Both the position numbers and the translations under genes were made by a program. Of a stretch of DNA of 64,000 nt, positions 1 to 7,436 are shown piece after piece. A model generated the notes under the pieces. The model was not told the DNA's origin. It saw only the letters and a program-made list of their open reading frames with translations, and did no database searches. The DNA comes from Ornithinibacter aureus (GTDB lineage: Bacteria; Actinomycetota; Actinomycetes; Actinomycetales; Dermatophilaceae). The DNA is taken from positions 2,671,623-2,735,622 of the forward strand of contig NZ_VMSB01000001.1 of NCBI RefSeq assembly GCF_009858245.1. The letters are read 5' to 3'. How positions within the stretch are numbered: the stretch's first letter is position 1; every line of letters begins with the position of its first letter.

Positions 1-187
1 CAGACTGATACGGCCCGAACGGCTCTGGCAGGTCACGCCACGGCGACCCGGTGCGGAACCGCCAGATGATCCCCTCCAACGTCGTGCGGTGGTCGTTCCA
101 CGGGCGGCCACGACGCCCGTCATCCTGCGGCATGACCGACTCCAGGACATCCCACAACTCGTCACTGATCACGCCATCACGAAGCAT
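1..187 (-). CDS. IS5-family transposase, N-terminal part (partial)
   Basis: The minus strand from ATG at 185-187 encodes 62 residues and runs off the window. It begins MLRDGVISDELWDVLESVMP, followed by a basic GRRGRPW segment and then a WRFRTGSPWRDLPEPFGP segment. This is the N-terminal DUF4096-type helix-turn-helix region seen in many IS5-family transposases of Actinobacteria. The catalytic DDE residues would lie further left and are not visible. The gene starts 51 bp inside the IS end, as expected for this family. Whether the full transposase is intact cannot be judged from this window. Confidence 0.85.
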   Translation of the reverse strand, partial: MLRDGVISDELWDVLESVMPQDDGRRGRPWNDHRTTLEGIIWRFRTGSPWRDLPEPFGPYQS

Positions 188-238
188 GAGCGCAACGATG
201 CCGGGCCCGGCCCCAGATCATTAGCAGACACGCTCTAG
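1..238 (-). mobile_element. IS5-family insertion sequence, left part cut by window edge
   Basis: The transposase start and the outer terminus of an IS are visible. The terminus, read outward to inward on the minus strand, begins CTAGAGCGTGTCTGCTAATG, and CTAG is probably the target sequence. The last 153 bp (86-238) recur almost exactly at 13971-14123; I noticed one mismatch (g95 against a13980). The element is inserted in the integrase gene that continues rightward from 239. The rest of the IS lies left of the window, so its length and other terminus cannot be seen. Confidence 0.85.
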
Positions 239-409
239 CACGTCTCGGAGCGCTCTTTCTGCAGCCGCCTTGCTCGGACCCGTCGCGGTGACCCGACGAG
301 TGTTACCGTCGGTGTCACGGAACCGGGTCAGTGCTCGATAGCTGCCGTCGCGGATCTTCTCAGTGGTGATGGTCCCCCAGGTGCCGAGGGGGAGTGGCGG
401 CCTGGCCAT
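221..409 (-). pseudogene. int: Tyrosine-recombinase integrase, N-terminal fragment broken by the IS
   Basis: The fragment starts at ATG 407-409 and reads MARPPLPLGTWGTITTEKI, continuing through a YRALTRFRDTDGNTRRV segment and an AAAERALRDVL helix. This is the usual N-terminal arm-binding region of actinobacterial phage/ICE tyrosine integrases. After codon 58 it enters the IS terminus and stops at a TAA supplied by the IS (TGC TAA). The core-binding and catalytic domains must therefore lie beyond the IS, left of the window. The start is only 3 bp after the stop of the repaired excisionase frame, the normal xis-int arrangement. As it stands the gene cannot give a functional integrase. Confidence 0.8.
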
Positions 410-412
410 GCG

Positions 413-632
413 CTACTCGCTTTCTGCTGGCTCGAGGTGCTCGACGATCCAGGCGTCGAGGTCCGCGCGCCGGTAACGCAGGCAACCGCCCATCTTCACG
501 GCGCGAGGTCCGAACCCCACCCCGGCGGGTCCGCCAGGTGTACAGCGTCGCCTTCGGGATCGCCAGGTAGGCCGCCGCCTCGTCGATGGTCAGGATCATG
601 TTCTGGTGGCTGGTGTCGACGGTGGTACTCAT
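413..632 (-). pseudogene. xis: Excisionase-type HTH protein with one-base frameshift
   Basis: From ATG 630-632 the minus strand reads MSTTVDTSHQNMILTIDEAA followed by AYLAIPKATLYTWRTRR, a classical AlpA/BldC-like helix-turn-helix excisionase start. The frame then breaks in a run of four G (plus-strand C at 515-518). Dropping one G restores GFGPRAVKMGGCLRYRRADL followed by DAWIVEHLEPAESE and a TAG at 413-415; the RYRRADLDAWI string is the hallmark ending of this family. The repaired protein would have about 73 residues, normal for the family, and would end 3 bp before int. This is either a true inactivating mutation or a homopolymer sequencing error. The unrepaired frame runs on over the integrase start and is not family-like. 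Confidence 0.8.
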
Positions 633-893
633 CGTGTGCTCCTTCGTGGTCTCGACGACAGGTTTGCCCTCGTGAGTGAAGGTGTGCAGCCCTTACCGTG
701 CAGACTGTGGAGGATCGGCCCCTAATCGAGCCTCTATGGCGATCGCGCAGGCCATCATCCGCGCCCACGGCGCAACGCCGGCGGCTCGGCCCCCTCGAGG
801 GAGCCGAACCTGAAAGCTCGGTGGGACGCTGCGCGTCGAGGTGGTGGGGGCGGAGAAGACTCATCGGCTTGCCTGACCGCAAGCACGGACTGG

Positions 894-2205
894 TTACAGC
901 ATCTGCGATGGTCGGGTGTCGCCGCGGCGGTGGTGCAGGGCGGCCTGGAAGTCGATCCGGCTCTCGGCGGCGCCCGGGCGTGGGAGGTCTCGGGGCGGTT
1001 GAGGTCGCAACAGGTTGCTGGCGAGGTCGATGAGTGTGGCTTTGAGCGGGCCGGTCATCGGGATGAACCTCTTACGGATGACGTGTTCCAGGGTCCCGTC
1101 GCGGTTCTGGAGTCCGAGGACGTTGGCTCGCTGGAAGTAGAGACGCTGAGTGATGCCGTAGCGCAGCGCGTGAGCGACGCGTTCGTCGATGTCGGCGCTG
1201 ATCCGTTCGAACTGCCGGGTGTGAGTGGGGTCGGTGAGTGCGTCGTGGGGGAGTTTCTGGATCCGGCTCGCGGCGATCGAGCCCTGGCCTGCGGCCAGAC
1301 CCCCGGTCCCGACGTTGCCGCCGATGTCGCGAGTCTGCTGGACGAGCCTTGCGTAGGTCAGGCCCCGCTGCGCCCAGCGGGCAGCGCCTGCAGGGTCGGA
1401 GAAGGTGAGCCGCCTGGCTGGTTCATGCGACAGGCGGCGTTGGGAGTCGAGGACCACGCGCAGGCTGTGGGCGTTGGGGATGCTGCGCAGGTGGATCCGG
1501 AGGTTGTGCTGGGCCTGCAGCACACCGGCGAGACCGGGCAGCGCTGGCTCGTCGGCGAGCTGGACGGGCGGGGCCCAGCCAAGGTGGTCGATGGAGTAGG
1601 AGGGGTCGCTGTAGCGGGAGTAGCTCGCGCAGGCCTGCGCCGCGCGGGGCCAGTCGGGTCGGGTTCGTGAGGTGCTGCCAGCCGGGGACGCTGTCGTAGC
1701 GGCGGTCCAGAGCGAGCAGGGCTTCGGTGACCTCCGCGATGTCGTGGACGAGGGTCAGTGCCTGTGCTTTGGAGAGCCTGCCGTAGCCGGCCCCCGCGGT
1801 GAAGTCGTGCTCACCGAGAGCGCAGGCGCGGGCGGCGTGCCGCCACAGCTCGACCAGCAGGAATGGATGGGTGGTGGTCAGTTCCTCGAGCGTGGGTAGT
1901 CCTGCGTGATCACTGCCGAGCGCGATACCCAGTCGGTGGCGCAGCTCGTCGACCGGCCCGCGAGTGCGTCGGGTCAGCGTCTGGTGGTCGATGTGCGGGT
2001 TCGCTGCGTAGAGGCCCTGGTGGCACCAGGTGAGCACGCTGTGGCGGTAACGGGCGATCTGTGCGCCAATCAGCTCGCGCTCCTCAGCTGTGGTGGTCGC
2101 CGGCACGTGCCGAGGTCCCGCTCCGCCGATGCGGTGCTGGATGCGGTGGAAGGTCAGCAGCTCGCGCAGGCTCTCGCGCAGCACGCCGGCGTTCTGGCCG
2201 TACAT
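894..2205 (-). pseudogene. Unknown mobile-element protein (about 436 aa) with one-base frameshift
   Basis: The start ATG at 2203-2205 shares its A with the stop of the upstream gene, so translation is probably coupled. The first part (MYGQNAGVLRESLRELLTFH onward) is helical and Arg/His-rich, with no motif I can name. The frame breaks around the C run at 1656-1658. Removing one C joins QHLTNP to TDWPRAAQACASYSRYSDPS, and the second frame then runs to the stop at 894. The two halves overlap in opposite frames, and their composition changes exactly at the proposed shift. No relaxase, helicase or replication motif is visible. The position next to SSB, coupling protein and integrase suggests a mobile-element maintenance protein, but the function is unknown. 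Confidence 0.55.
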
Positions 2206-2510
2206 CAGTGCTCATCGGGCTCGTCGAGGCCCCTGGCTGCGTGCAGCAGGTCCAGGACCAGCTCGACGGTCAGGGGGTCCAGGCCATGACCGGTCAGGTC
2301 CTCGATCGCGCCCTGAGCAAGGGCGAACAGCTCGTCGCGGTCATGCGTCTCGACCGTGTGGATGGCTGGGATGTCCTCGCCGTGGATGGCGTCCAGGCGG
2401 AGCAGGACACCCTCGTAGCCGCTCGAGGCCTCGATCGTGACGGCGCGATCGGCCAAAGCGGCCAGGCGGGAGCGGGCCTGCCCGACGGTGAGCGCGTGGG
2501 CGAGCAGCAT
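2205..2510 (-). CDS. Hypothetical protein (101 aa) of the integrative element
   Basis: A small acidic, mostly helical protein starting at ATG 2508-2510. A good ribosome-binding site, GGAGG, sits 5 nt upstream, which fixes the start. The sequence (MLLAHALTVGQARSRLAALA onward) has two predicted amphipathic helices, then a negatively charged C-terminus ending LDEPDEH. I recognise no domain and see no membrane segment, signal peptide or cysteine cluster. Its stop codon overlaps the start of the frameshifted gene downstream, so the two are probably a coupled pair. A small inverted repeat lies 55-67 bp upstream. Confidence 0.6.
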   Translation of the reverse strand: MLLAHALTVGQARSRLAALADRAVTIEASSGYEGVLLRLDAIHGEDIPAIHTVETHDRDELFALAQGAIEDLTGHGLDPLTVELVLDLLHAARGLDEPDEH

Positions 2511-2564
2511 GAGAACCTCCGTGGTTGCCAGGGGTGTCTTCCACCGTGGGAGAGGCGGGTCGGT

Positions 2565-2577
2565 TCACGTGACGTGA
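2565..2577. promoter_or_regulatory. Inverted repeat TCACGT-G-ACGTGA, candidate operator
   Basis: A perfect 6-1-6 inverted repeat lies 55 bp upstream of the start at 2510, inside the 131-bp gap between two element genes. Its size and position suit a repressor site for the leftward promoter of the 2205-2510 gene. I see no convincing -35/-10 pair to go with it, so the role is inference. Confidence 0.3.
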
Positions 2578-2641
2578 GTCGGTACGGATGTGGACAACCG
2601 GGTCAGATGAAGCGACCAGGTGGACTGTCAGGACTCGGGGC

Positions 2642-3205
2642 CTACTCCTCGGTGCGGCGTCGGGCGGCGACGTCCTCGGTGACGAACCGCACGAAGTCGG
2701 CCTGGCGGTCGAGGATCTCGACCTCACCGCTGGCCTCGGGTGGTGCCTCCCCGGGCCAGGCGGTCTGCCGGGTGGGGCGGTCACGGTCGAGACGACAGCC
2801 GGCGCTGGAGACCCACTCGCGGAGTCGGTGACGGGCGTCGGCGAAGTCGCGAAGCCAGCCGATCGGTCCTGATGGTGTGCCGTCGGGGTCGTAGGCGTTG
2901 AGCCAGTGGGTATGCAGGGCGGAGAGTTCCCAGACCAGCTCGTCGTGGCGGTGCCACAGCGGGGGCACCACACTCGGCGGGAGCCCGAAGGTACGGCGAA
3001 GCCACTGGACCCAGGCGTCCAGGTCGGCCCACTCCAGCAGAGCCTCCTCCGCGGTGAGCAGGTTCCAGTTGATCGGACGCAGGACCTGGCCGTCATTGAC
3101 GTCGGCGACCCCAAACCCGGAACCGGGCCCGTCGAACCCGCCCTGCGCAAACTCGAGGTCTTCGATGTCCAGGCCTTCCTGGGCCGGCTCAACTCGTGTG
3201 CTCAT
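2642..3205 (-). CDS. DUF4913-type protein of the integrative element
   Basis: A 187-aa protein from ATG 3203-3205. After an acidic N-terminus (QEGLDIEDLEF), residues about 45-130 carry the pattern I associate with DUF4913: WADLDAWVQWLRRTF, then PLWHRHDELVWELSALHTHW, then DFADARHRLREWV. These proteins are common on actinobacterial plasmids and ICEs next to SSB and coupling-protein genes; their role is unknown, possibly in transfer or replication. It starts 12 bp after the ssb stop, so it is probably in the same transcript. The C-terminus (VTEDVAARRRTEE) is charged. The family assignment is from memory of the pattern, not a profile search. Confidence 0.6.
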   Translation of the reverse strand: MSTRVEPAQEGLDIEDLEFAQGGFDGPGSGFGVADVNDGQVLRPINWNLLTAEEALLEWADLDAWVQWLRRTFGLPPSVVPPLWHRHDELVWELSALHTHWLNAYDPDGTPSGPIGWLRDFADARHRLREWVSSAGCRLDRDRPTRQTAWPGEAPPEASGEVEILDRQADFVRFVTEDVAARRRTEE

Positions 3206-3217
3206 TGCTGACGCCGA

Positions 3218-3649
3218 TCAGGTGCCGACGGCGGGGGAAGGCTGGTTGGCCACCGCAGCCTCGCGGACACGCCGCTCTGGCGGCATGGCTTGGCCGCGGT
3301 CTACGACGTATCGGGTGCGGAGGCAGTCATGCCCGATGCGGCGGGCGACGAACTGCTCCCGTAGTCGGCTGGCGCCGCCTTGGAGCTCCTGCTCGTATTC
3401 GTGGATGTAGCCCGAGGCGAGGATCTGGTCGCCGGGCTTGAACCTGCAGTACGCCCGCTCGGCCGACCGGTCGAAGAGGACCAGGTCGCAGAAGACCGGC
3501 TCGATTTTGGTGAACGAGCCGTCGGCCTCTTTGCGGTGCTGCTCGATACCGACTCGGCAGTAGAACCGGGCGTGGCCGCTCTCCCCGAAAGACAGTTGCG
3601 GCTCGGCGGCGATGAACCCCTGCAAGCTCAACTGGGTGGGAATGGTCAT
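3218..3649 (-). CDS. ssb: Single-stranded DNA-binding protein (SSB)
   Basis: A 143-aa OB-fold SSB that would coat ssDNA during transfer or replication of the element. I chose ATG 3647-3649 (MTIPTQLSLQGFIAAEP) because an AGGAG ribosome-binding site lies just upstream; a longer in-frame extension to 3697 lacks one. The OB-fold core is visible: ARFYCRVGIEQH, then FCDLVLFDRSAERAYCRFKP and GDQILASGYIHEYEQ. The usual acidic DDDIPF C-terminal tip that recruits replication partners is absent; the protein ends NQPSPAVGT, as in many plasmid- or ICE-borne SSB-like proteins. It lies between the coupling-protein gene (68 bp upstream) and the DUF4913-type gene (12 bp downstream). Confidence 0.8.
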   Translation of the reverse strand: MTIPTQLSLQGFIAAEPQLSFGESGHARFYCRVGIEQHRKEADGSFTKIEPVFCDLVLFDRSAERAYCRFKPGDQILASGYIHEYEQELQGGASRLREQFVARRIGHDCLRTRYVVDRGQAMPPERRVREAAVANQPSPAVGT

Positions 3650-3716
3650 CGCTGACTCCTGACCTCGGGCGGTGCCCGGGGTGGCGACCGCTCTCACGAG
3701 TCAGGTGTTCCGGTGG

Positions 3717-5480
3717 TCACCGGCGACGCAGTGTGCCCTCGACCTGCGCGCGTTCGTGGTGCAGTTGCTCGGCGGCGTCGCGGTCGGTCCAGGGGCGAAG
3801 CGTGGTGACCAGTGGTGGGGCGCTGCGCAAGAGGACCAGGGCGGTTCCGAAGGGAAGGGTGCGGATCGCCTCGGGGGGCATGACGGACACGCGACGGATG
3901 GAACGCTGCAGGGACCGGTAGCCGTGCTCTCCGATGGAGATGGTGTCGGTGCGTTCGTCGCGTTCGCCGATGAGGGCGGCGAGATCTTGGAGGTCACGCG
4001 CTGATGAGGTGCCGCCGAGGATGACCTTGACGATGCTGGCGTCCCAGATGGCGCCGGCTGCGTGGTCGCCCCACTTGTCGCGCGCCTGGGAGAGGGATTG
4101 GAGCACCGGCATGGTGGTGATTCCGGTGCCTCCTCCTTCGGCCATGAGGACGGGCAGTGACGGAAGGGGGGAGAGGTTGCCGATCTCGTCGAGGGCCAGG
4201 AGCAGGGGCGGGTCGAGTCGCGCCCCGGGGGAGGCGGCGGCGAGGTGGCGGGCGGTCTCGACAAGGTCTTCGATGAATGCCGCCACGAGCGACCAGGACG
4301 CGCCGGCGCCTGCTCCGGTTGCGAGGAGGTAGAGGGTTCCGTTGCTGGTCAGGAAGCTGGTGGGGTCGAACTGCTCGCCGGGTTTGGGCGAGACGGCGTC
4401 CAGGACGCGGGGGTCGGCCAGACAGGACAGCGCCAGGGAGACGCCCATCCAGATCGAGTCGCGGGTGCGGGGGTCGGCGTGGATCGTGGATTCGAGGGAG
4501 TCGGCCCAGCCGGGTGCCGCCCGGGGGTGGCTGGCCAGGATCGAGACCGCATCGGCTGCGGCGGAGGGGGAGAGGGTCCAGCTGAACAGCTCGCGCGGGG
4601 AGCGGTCGTCGAGGGCTGCTGCGTGGAGCAGTGCTTGGAGGGCGGTGCGGGTCTTGCCTTCCCAGAACCCGCCGGATTCGACTCCGCCGGTGGACAGGCC
4701 GGTGGCCGACGCCAGGCCGGTGGCGCGGATCATCGCGGTCAGCGGATCCTGGCAGCCGCGCACGGGTGACCAGCGAAGGCCGGCGGGCAGGCCTTCTGCG
4801 AGCTGTTGCGGGTCGAAGACCGCGACCGGGCCGTGTTTGCTGCGGGCGCTGAGAGTGGCGGCGATGTTGTCCGGACGGGTCGCGGTGGTGATGACGACGC
4901 CGGGCGCGTCGAGGATGGCGTTGATGACCACGTGCAGGCCCTTGCCGGAACGTGGCGGGCCGAGCAGCAGGATCGAGTCCTCGACCGAGGCCCACACCTG
5001 CTGCCCGCAGGCTCTCCCGATGAGGTAGCCGATATCGGATGGTCGGGCCTTGCGCAGCGATGGGCGCAGGGTGCGTCCGCGTGAGAGCAGTGCCTTGCGC
5101 GATGCAGCAGTTCGCACGTCCCGTGCGGTGGCCACTCCGGCACGGCGGTGCGGGTCGCTGGTGCTGGTGTGCTTGATCGAGGCGATGCCTCGCCACGCCG
5201 ACGTGGCTGCGGCGGCGGTGACGGCCACCATGACTGCCAGGACAAGCCAGTAGACCCATGGAGTCATCCCGTCGGCGCCGAGCGCGGCGCCTGGGTCGGC
5301 GGGGTGGGTGAGCACGCCCAGCCCTGAAGCCCACCCACCACGCGGGGTGGCGGCTCCGGCCAGCCACGCGGCGAGCGTGCCCGCGAGCCGCAGGAGAGCG
5401 GCGATGGCGCCCAGTGCAGCGATGAGGAGGATCCCGAGGTTGACCAGCTGGTCATCGACTCCTTGCCCGCGTGGGTTCAC
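3717..5480 (-). CDS. traG: VirD4/TraG-type coupling protein (T4CP)
   Basis: A 587-aa inner-membrane ATPase that would pump the relaxase-DNA complex to the conjugation channel. Two N-terminal membrane segments lie at about residues 12-42 and 74-92. Walker A is GPPRSGKG at about 174-181, and Walker B is LLLALDEIGNLSP near residue 430. This is the layout of the TraG/VirD4 family. The GTG start (5478-5480) overlaps the upstream stop by the GTGA arrangement, so the gene is part of the leftward element operon. The reading frame is intact although int and xis are broken. No relaxase or VirB4-like gene is present in this window, so the protein lacks its usual partners here. Confidence 0.85.
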   Translation of the reverse strand: MNPRGQGVDDQLVNLGILLIAALGAIAALLRLAGTLAAWLAGAATPRGGWASGLGVLTHPADPGAALGADGMTPWVYWLVLAVMVAVTAAAATSAWRGIASIKHTSTSDPHRRAGVATARDVRTAASRKALLSRGRTLRPSLRKARPSDIGYLIGRACGQQVWASVEDSILLLGPPRSGKGLHVVINAILDAPGVVITTATRPDNIAATLSARSKHGPVAVFDPQQLAEGLPAGLRWSPVRGCQDPLTAMIRATGLASATGLSTGGVESGGFWEGKTRTALQALLHAAALDDRSPRELFSWTLSPSAAADAVSILASHPRAAPGWADSLESTIHADPRTRDSIWMGVSLALSCLADPRVLDAVSPKPGEQFDPTSFLTSNGTLYLLATGAGAGASWSLVAAFIEDLVETARHLAAASPGARLDPPLLLALDEIGNLSPLPSLPVLMAEGGGTGITTMPVLQSLSQARDKWGDHAAGAIWDASIVKVILGGTSSARDLQDLAALIGERDERTDTISIGEHGYRSLQRSIRRVSVMPPEAIRTLPFGTALVLLRSAPPLVTTLRPWTDRDAAEQLHHERAQVEGTLRRR

Positions 5481-6001
5481 TGCGCACTCTCGCTGAGCGC
5501 GAGTGCGACCACACCCGAGGCCCGTCCGAGCAGGACCACCTGCGGGTGGGCGTCAAGCAATGCCGGGGGCAGCCGAAGGTGCGTGGTGCCGTCCTCATCG
5601 GCGATCTGGCGGGCGACGACCAGACACACCTCGACGGGCTCACCGGCGGTGAAGCCCTCAGCGCAGATCCCAAACGCTGAGGCCAGAGCGGGTCGCGCGC
5701 CCAGAGCAGCATCGGGCACCGACTGCGTTCGTGGGGTGACGATGTCGGTGAAGGTCGAGCCGTCCGCCTCACGGACCTCGACCCGCACTGCCGTGCCGAG
5801 GTCGGAAGCGATGTCATCGAGCACCCGTTGGAGGTCATCGCGAATCAACACGCCGTCGGCGGAGTACGGCTCACGATCCAGGCTCACCGTCAGGTAGCCC
5901 CGCTCGTCGACGACGACGTCGACCAGCGGCAACACCACCGGTGCCCGCGCCAGCTGCCGGTCCCCTCGCCGATACGGCGCGGCAGCGTTGAGCATGCTCA
6001 T
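5477..6001 (-). CDS. Hypothetical protein (174 aa) between ArdC-like and coupling-protein genes
   Basis: Starts at ATG 5999-6001, overlapping the stop of the ArdC-like gene (ATGA), and ends overlapping the GTG of traG. Such tight coupling suggests a working part of the transfer operon. The sequence has a beta-rich N-terminal half (VVLPLVDVVVDERGYLTVSL), then an alpha/beta C-terminal half ending VVLLGRASGVVALALSESAQ. There is no signal peptide, membrane segment or catalytic motif I recognise. Proteins of this size precede VirD4-type genes in several actinobacterial elements, but I cannot name the family. Confidence 0.6.
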   Translation of the reverse strand: MSMLNAAAPYRRGDRQLARAPVVLPLVDVVVDERGYLTVSLDREPYSADGVLIRDDLQRVLDDIASDLGTAVRVEVREADGSTFTDIVTPRTQSVPDAALGARPALASAFGICAEGFTAGEPVEVCLVVARQIADEDGTTHLRLPPALLDAHPQVVLLGRASGVVALALSESAQ

Positions 6002-6681
6002 AGCCCGACCGTCTCAACCTGCCGCTGCGCAAGCGCCTGTCCCGGGACTGCGCCGGGCCCGGAGGCAAGGCCCTCGCGGCGGATCCCCTCGCGGTCGAGG
6101 CCCGGCGGGCTGCCGTCACCGACCTGCACCGTATCGAGCTTGTCCAAGATCGTCACCGCGGCGCCGCGGACCCGCTCGGCGGTGGACTGCACGACCTGCA
6201 CCGCTGTCCTGCCAGGGACGCTGGATGCCCACGATGCGACATACGGGATCGTGTAGTCATCGGTCGCCAAACCGTGAGCGGCACCCACCATCAGCGCGAC
6301 CGACTCCGCTTCGACCTCGGCGATGCCGCGGTGCATGGCAGCATCGGCGTTCCCAGGGCCGTGAAGCATGACATGGCCCAGCTCGTGAGCGAGCGTCTTG
6401 ACCTGAGCAGCGTCATCGATGTCCATACGCACCGAGACCTCCCGCGTCAGGTAGTCGGTCAGGCCGTTGGCTCCGCCAATCGAGGCCGCGCTCGAGACCA
6501 GACGCAGCTCGAGGCCGCGAGCGGTGATCTGGTCCGCGAGCCCATCCCACAATCCTGCTGGTGCCTGCCCGCGCAGCAGCCGCGGGGCCGGCGGCTCGGG
6601 GATGGGTGAACCGTCGGTCTGCGAAACGTCCCAGACGTGGGCGGGCTTGACGCCGACCAGCTTCGAGCGGTCCAGGCTCAT
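5998..6681 (-). CDS. ArdC-type antirestriction metalloprotease, short form
   Basis: A 227-aa protein with the zinc-peptidase motif TLAHELGHVMLHG (HExxH) in an ImmA/IrrE-like domain. It is preceded by AHVWDVSQTDGSPIPEPPAP and followed by EVEAESVALMVGAAHGL, which supplies the third acidic ligand. This is the C-terminal half of actinobacterial ArdC-like proteins, carried by mobile elements to counter host restriction. I chose ATG 6679-6681 because GGAGG lies 8 nt upstream; an in-frame extension to 6912 has no family resemblance. Full-length relatives normally carry an N-terminal ssDNA-binding domain (about 100-120 residues) that is missing here, so the gene is a 5' deletion or a genuine short form. 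It is the first gene of the leftward operon. Confidence 0.75.
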   Translation of the reverse strand: MSLDRSKLVGVKPAHVWDVSQTDGSPIPEPPAPRLLRGQAPAGLWDGLADQITARGLELRLVSSAASIGGANGLTDYLTREVSVRMDIDDAAQVKTLAHELGHVMLHGPGNADAAMHRGIAEVEAESVALMVGAAHGLATDDYTIPYVASWASSVPGRTAVQVVQSTAERVRGAAVTILDKLDTVQVGDGSPPGLDREGIRREGLASGPGAVPGQALAQRQVETVGL

Positions 6682-7360
6682 GCAATGCCTCCGCTCAATC
6701 CGATCCGTCCTGAGCTCGATCGAAATGTCGTCGGCGATCTGCCTGTCACCAGCGCGCTGTGCTTCGTTGACGCTGACTGGCCGCTCATCGGCGGAGCTTT
6801 CTCCAATGCGACGTGTGCACGCGCAATGGCCGAAGCGTCCCCGCGAAGGTGCTGCCTGGCCGCGGACGCACGGTCGAGGTCGCAGATGCGGCTGGCGATG
6901 CGCACGCCGCACTCTTCAAACCGGCGTGACATTCTAAGGTCATCAAGAGGTCATCGGACACGCCCGGCAACGGTTCCGAGCCTTCCGGCGCCCGATGGGG
7001 AACCTCCTCAACAACCCGAGGTTCTTCAGAGGGAGCCGAGGTGTGATGTAGGGGACGGGGCCCCGATCTCGTCCCGAGGGTTGGGGTCCAAATGACAGGG
7101 CGGATTGTGAAGGGCCCTGCAGGTCCCGGGGCAAGTTCTTCGACAACGCAGCAGGTCCACCCCTGCCTGTGGACAGCCGTCGTGGGGTTCGTCGAGAGAT
7201 CGACGATTGCGGCTGAGATATCGTTGAGCAGCACTTAGCAAGGAGGCCTCGGCTGCCTTCAGCCAGACGAGTAGGGTTGAGGTCTACCAACTGAAGATCG
7301 GTGCACCCCCAGGGGGCACGCCCCCGGTTTCTTAGGGAGTAACGGGGACGAACGGAGCGC
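6682..7360. other. Gene-poor stretch at the right end of the integrative element
   Basis: About 680 bp without a gene I can support. Open frames on the minus strand (for example 6943-7497) have no family resemblance and lack ribosome-binding sites. The ArdC N-terminal domain, if it once existed, is not recognisable in any frame. A GC-rich segment near 7299-7326 (CACCCCCAGGGGGCACGCCCCC) can fold back on itself but lacks a T-tract. This stretch presumably holds the promoter of the leftward operon and decayed border sequence. Confidence 0.5.
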
Positions 7361-7406
7361 GATTTCGTGCTCGGAACGGCGAAAGCCGTTGTCCTGAGCA
7401 CGAATC
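7361..7406. repeat. Strong hairpin next to the attachment site
   Basis: GATT(T)CGTGCTC at 7361-7372 pairs with GAGCACGAATC at 7396-7406. Inside it, AACGGC pairs with GCCGTT around a GAAA tetraloop (7375-7390), with a small internal loop between the two stems. The fold sits 5 bp before the tRNA-like core at 7412. It may be a recombinase or host-factor arm site, a structured RNA, or a termination/attenuation hairpin; no T-tract follows it. Confidence 0.55.
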
Positions 7407-7411
7407 CATCA

Positions 7412-7436
7412 GGTTCAAGTCCCCCCTCGGACACCA
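7412..7436 (+). other. att: Attachment-site core: 3' end of a leucine-type tRNA
   Basis: The 25 bp read GGTTCAAGTCCC followed by CCCTCGGACACCA. This is a T-loop (TTCAAGT), a 3' T-stem of five C, a seven-base acceptor strand CTCGGAC, and ACCA. From knowledge of actinobacterial type II tRNAs it matches the 3' end of a tRNA-Leu whose 5' acceptor would be GTCCGAG. The sequence to the left does not pair with it (TCAGG instead of GGGGG in the T-stem), so this is not a complete tRNA. It is what remains at the far border when an element integrates into a tRNA 3' end. The intact tRNA should lie beyond the IS, left of the window. Confidence 0.6.

Noticed and set aside
6682-6912. In-frame N-terminal extension of the ArdC-like protein
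   Set aside because: It does not resemble the ArdC N-terminal domain and lacks a ribosome-binding site, whereas ATG 6681 has GGAGG.
7299-7326. An intrinsic terminator
   Set aside because: The GC-rich fold-back has no following T-tract on either strand and no gene ends next to it.
7340-7436. A complete tRNA gene
   Set aside because: Only the T-loop, 3' T-stem, acceptor strand and ACCA are present. No matching GTCCGAG 5' acceptor or D/anticodon arms precede them.
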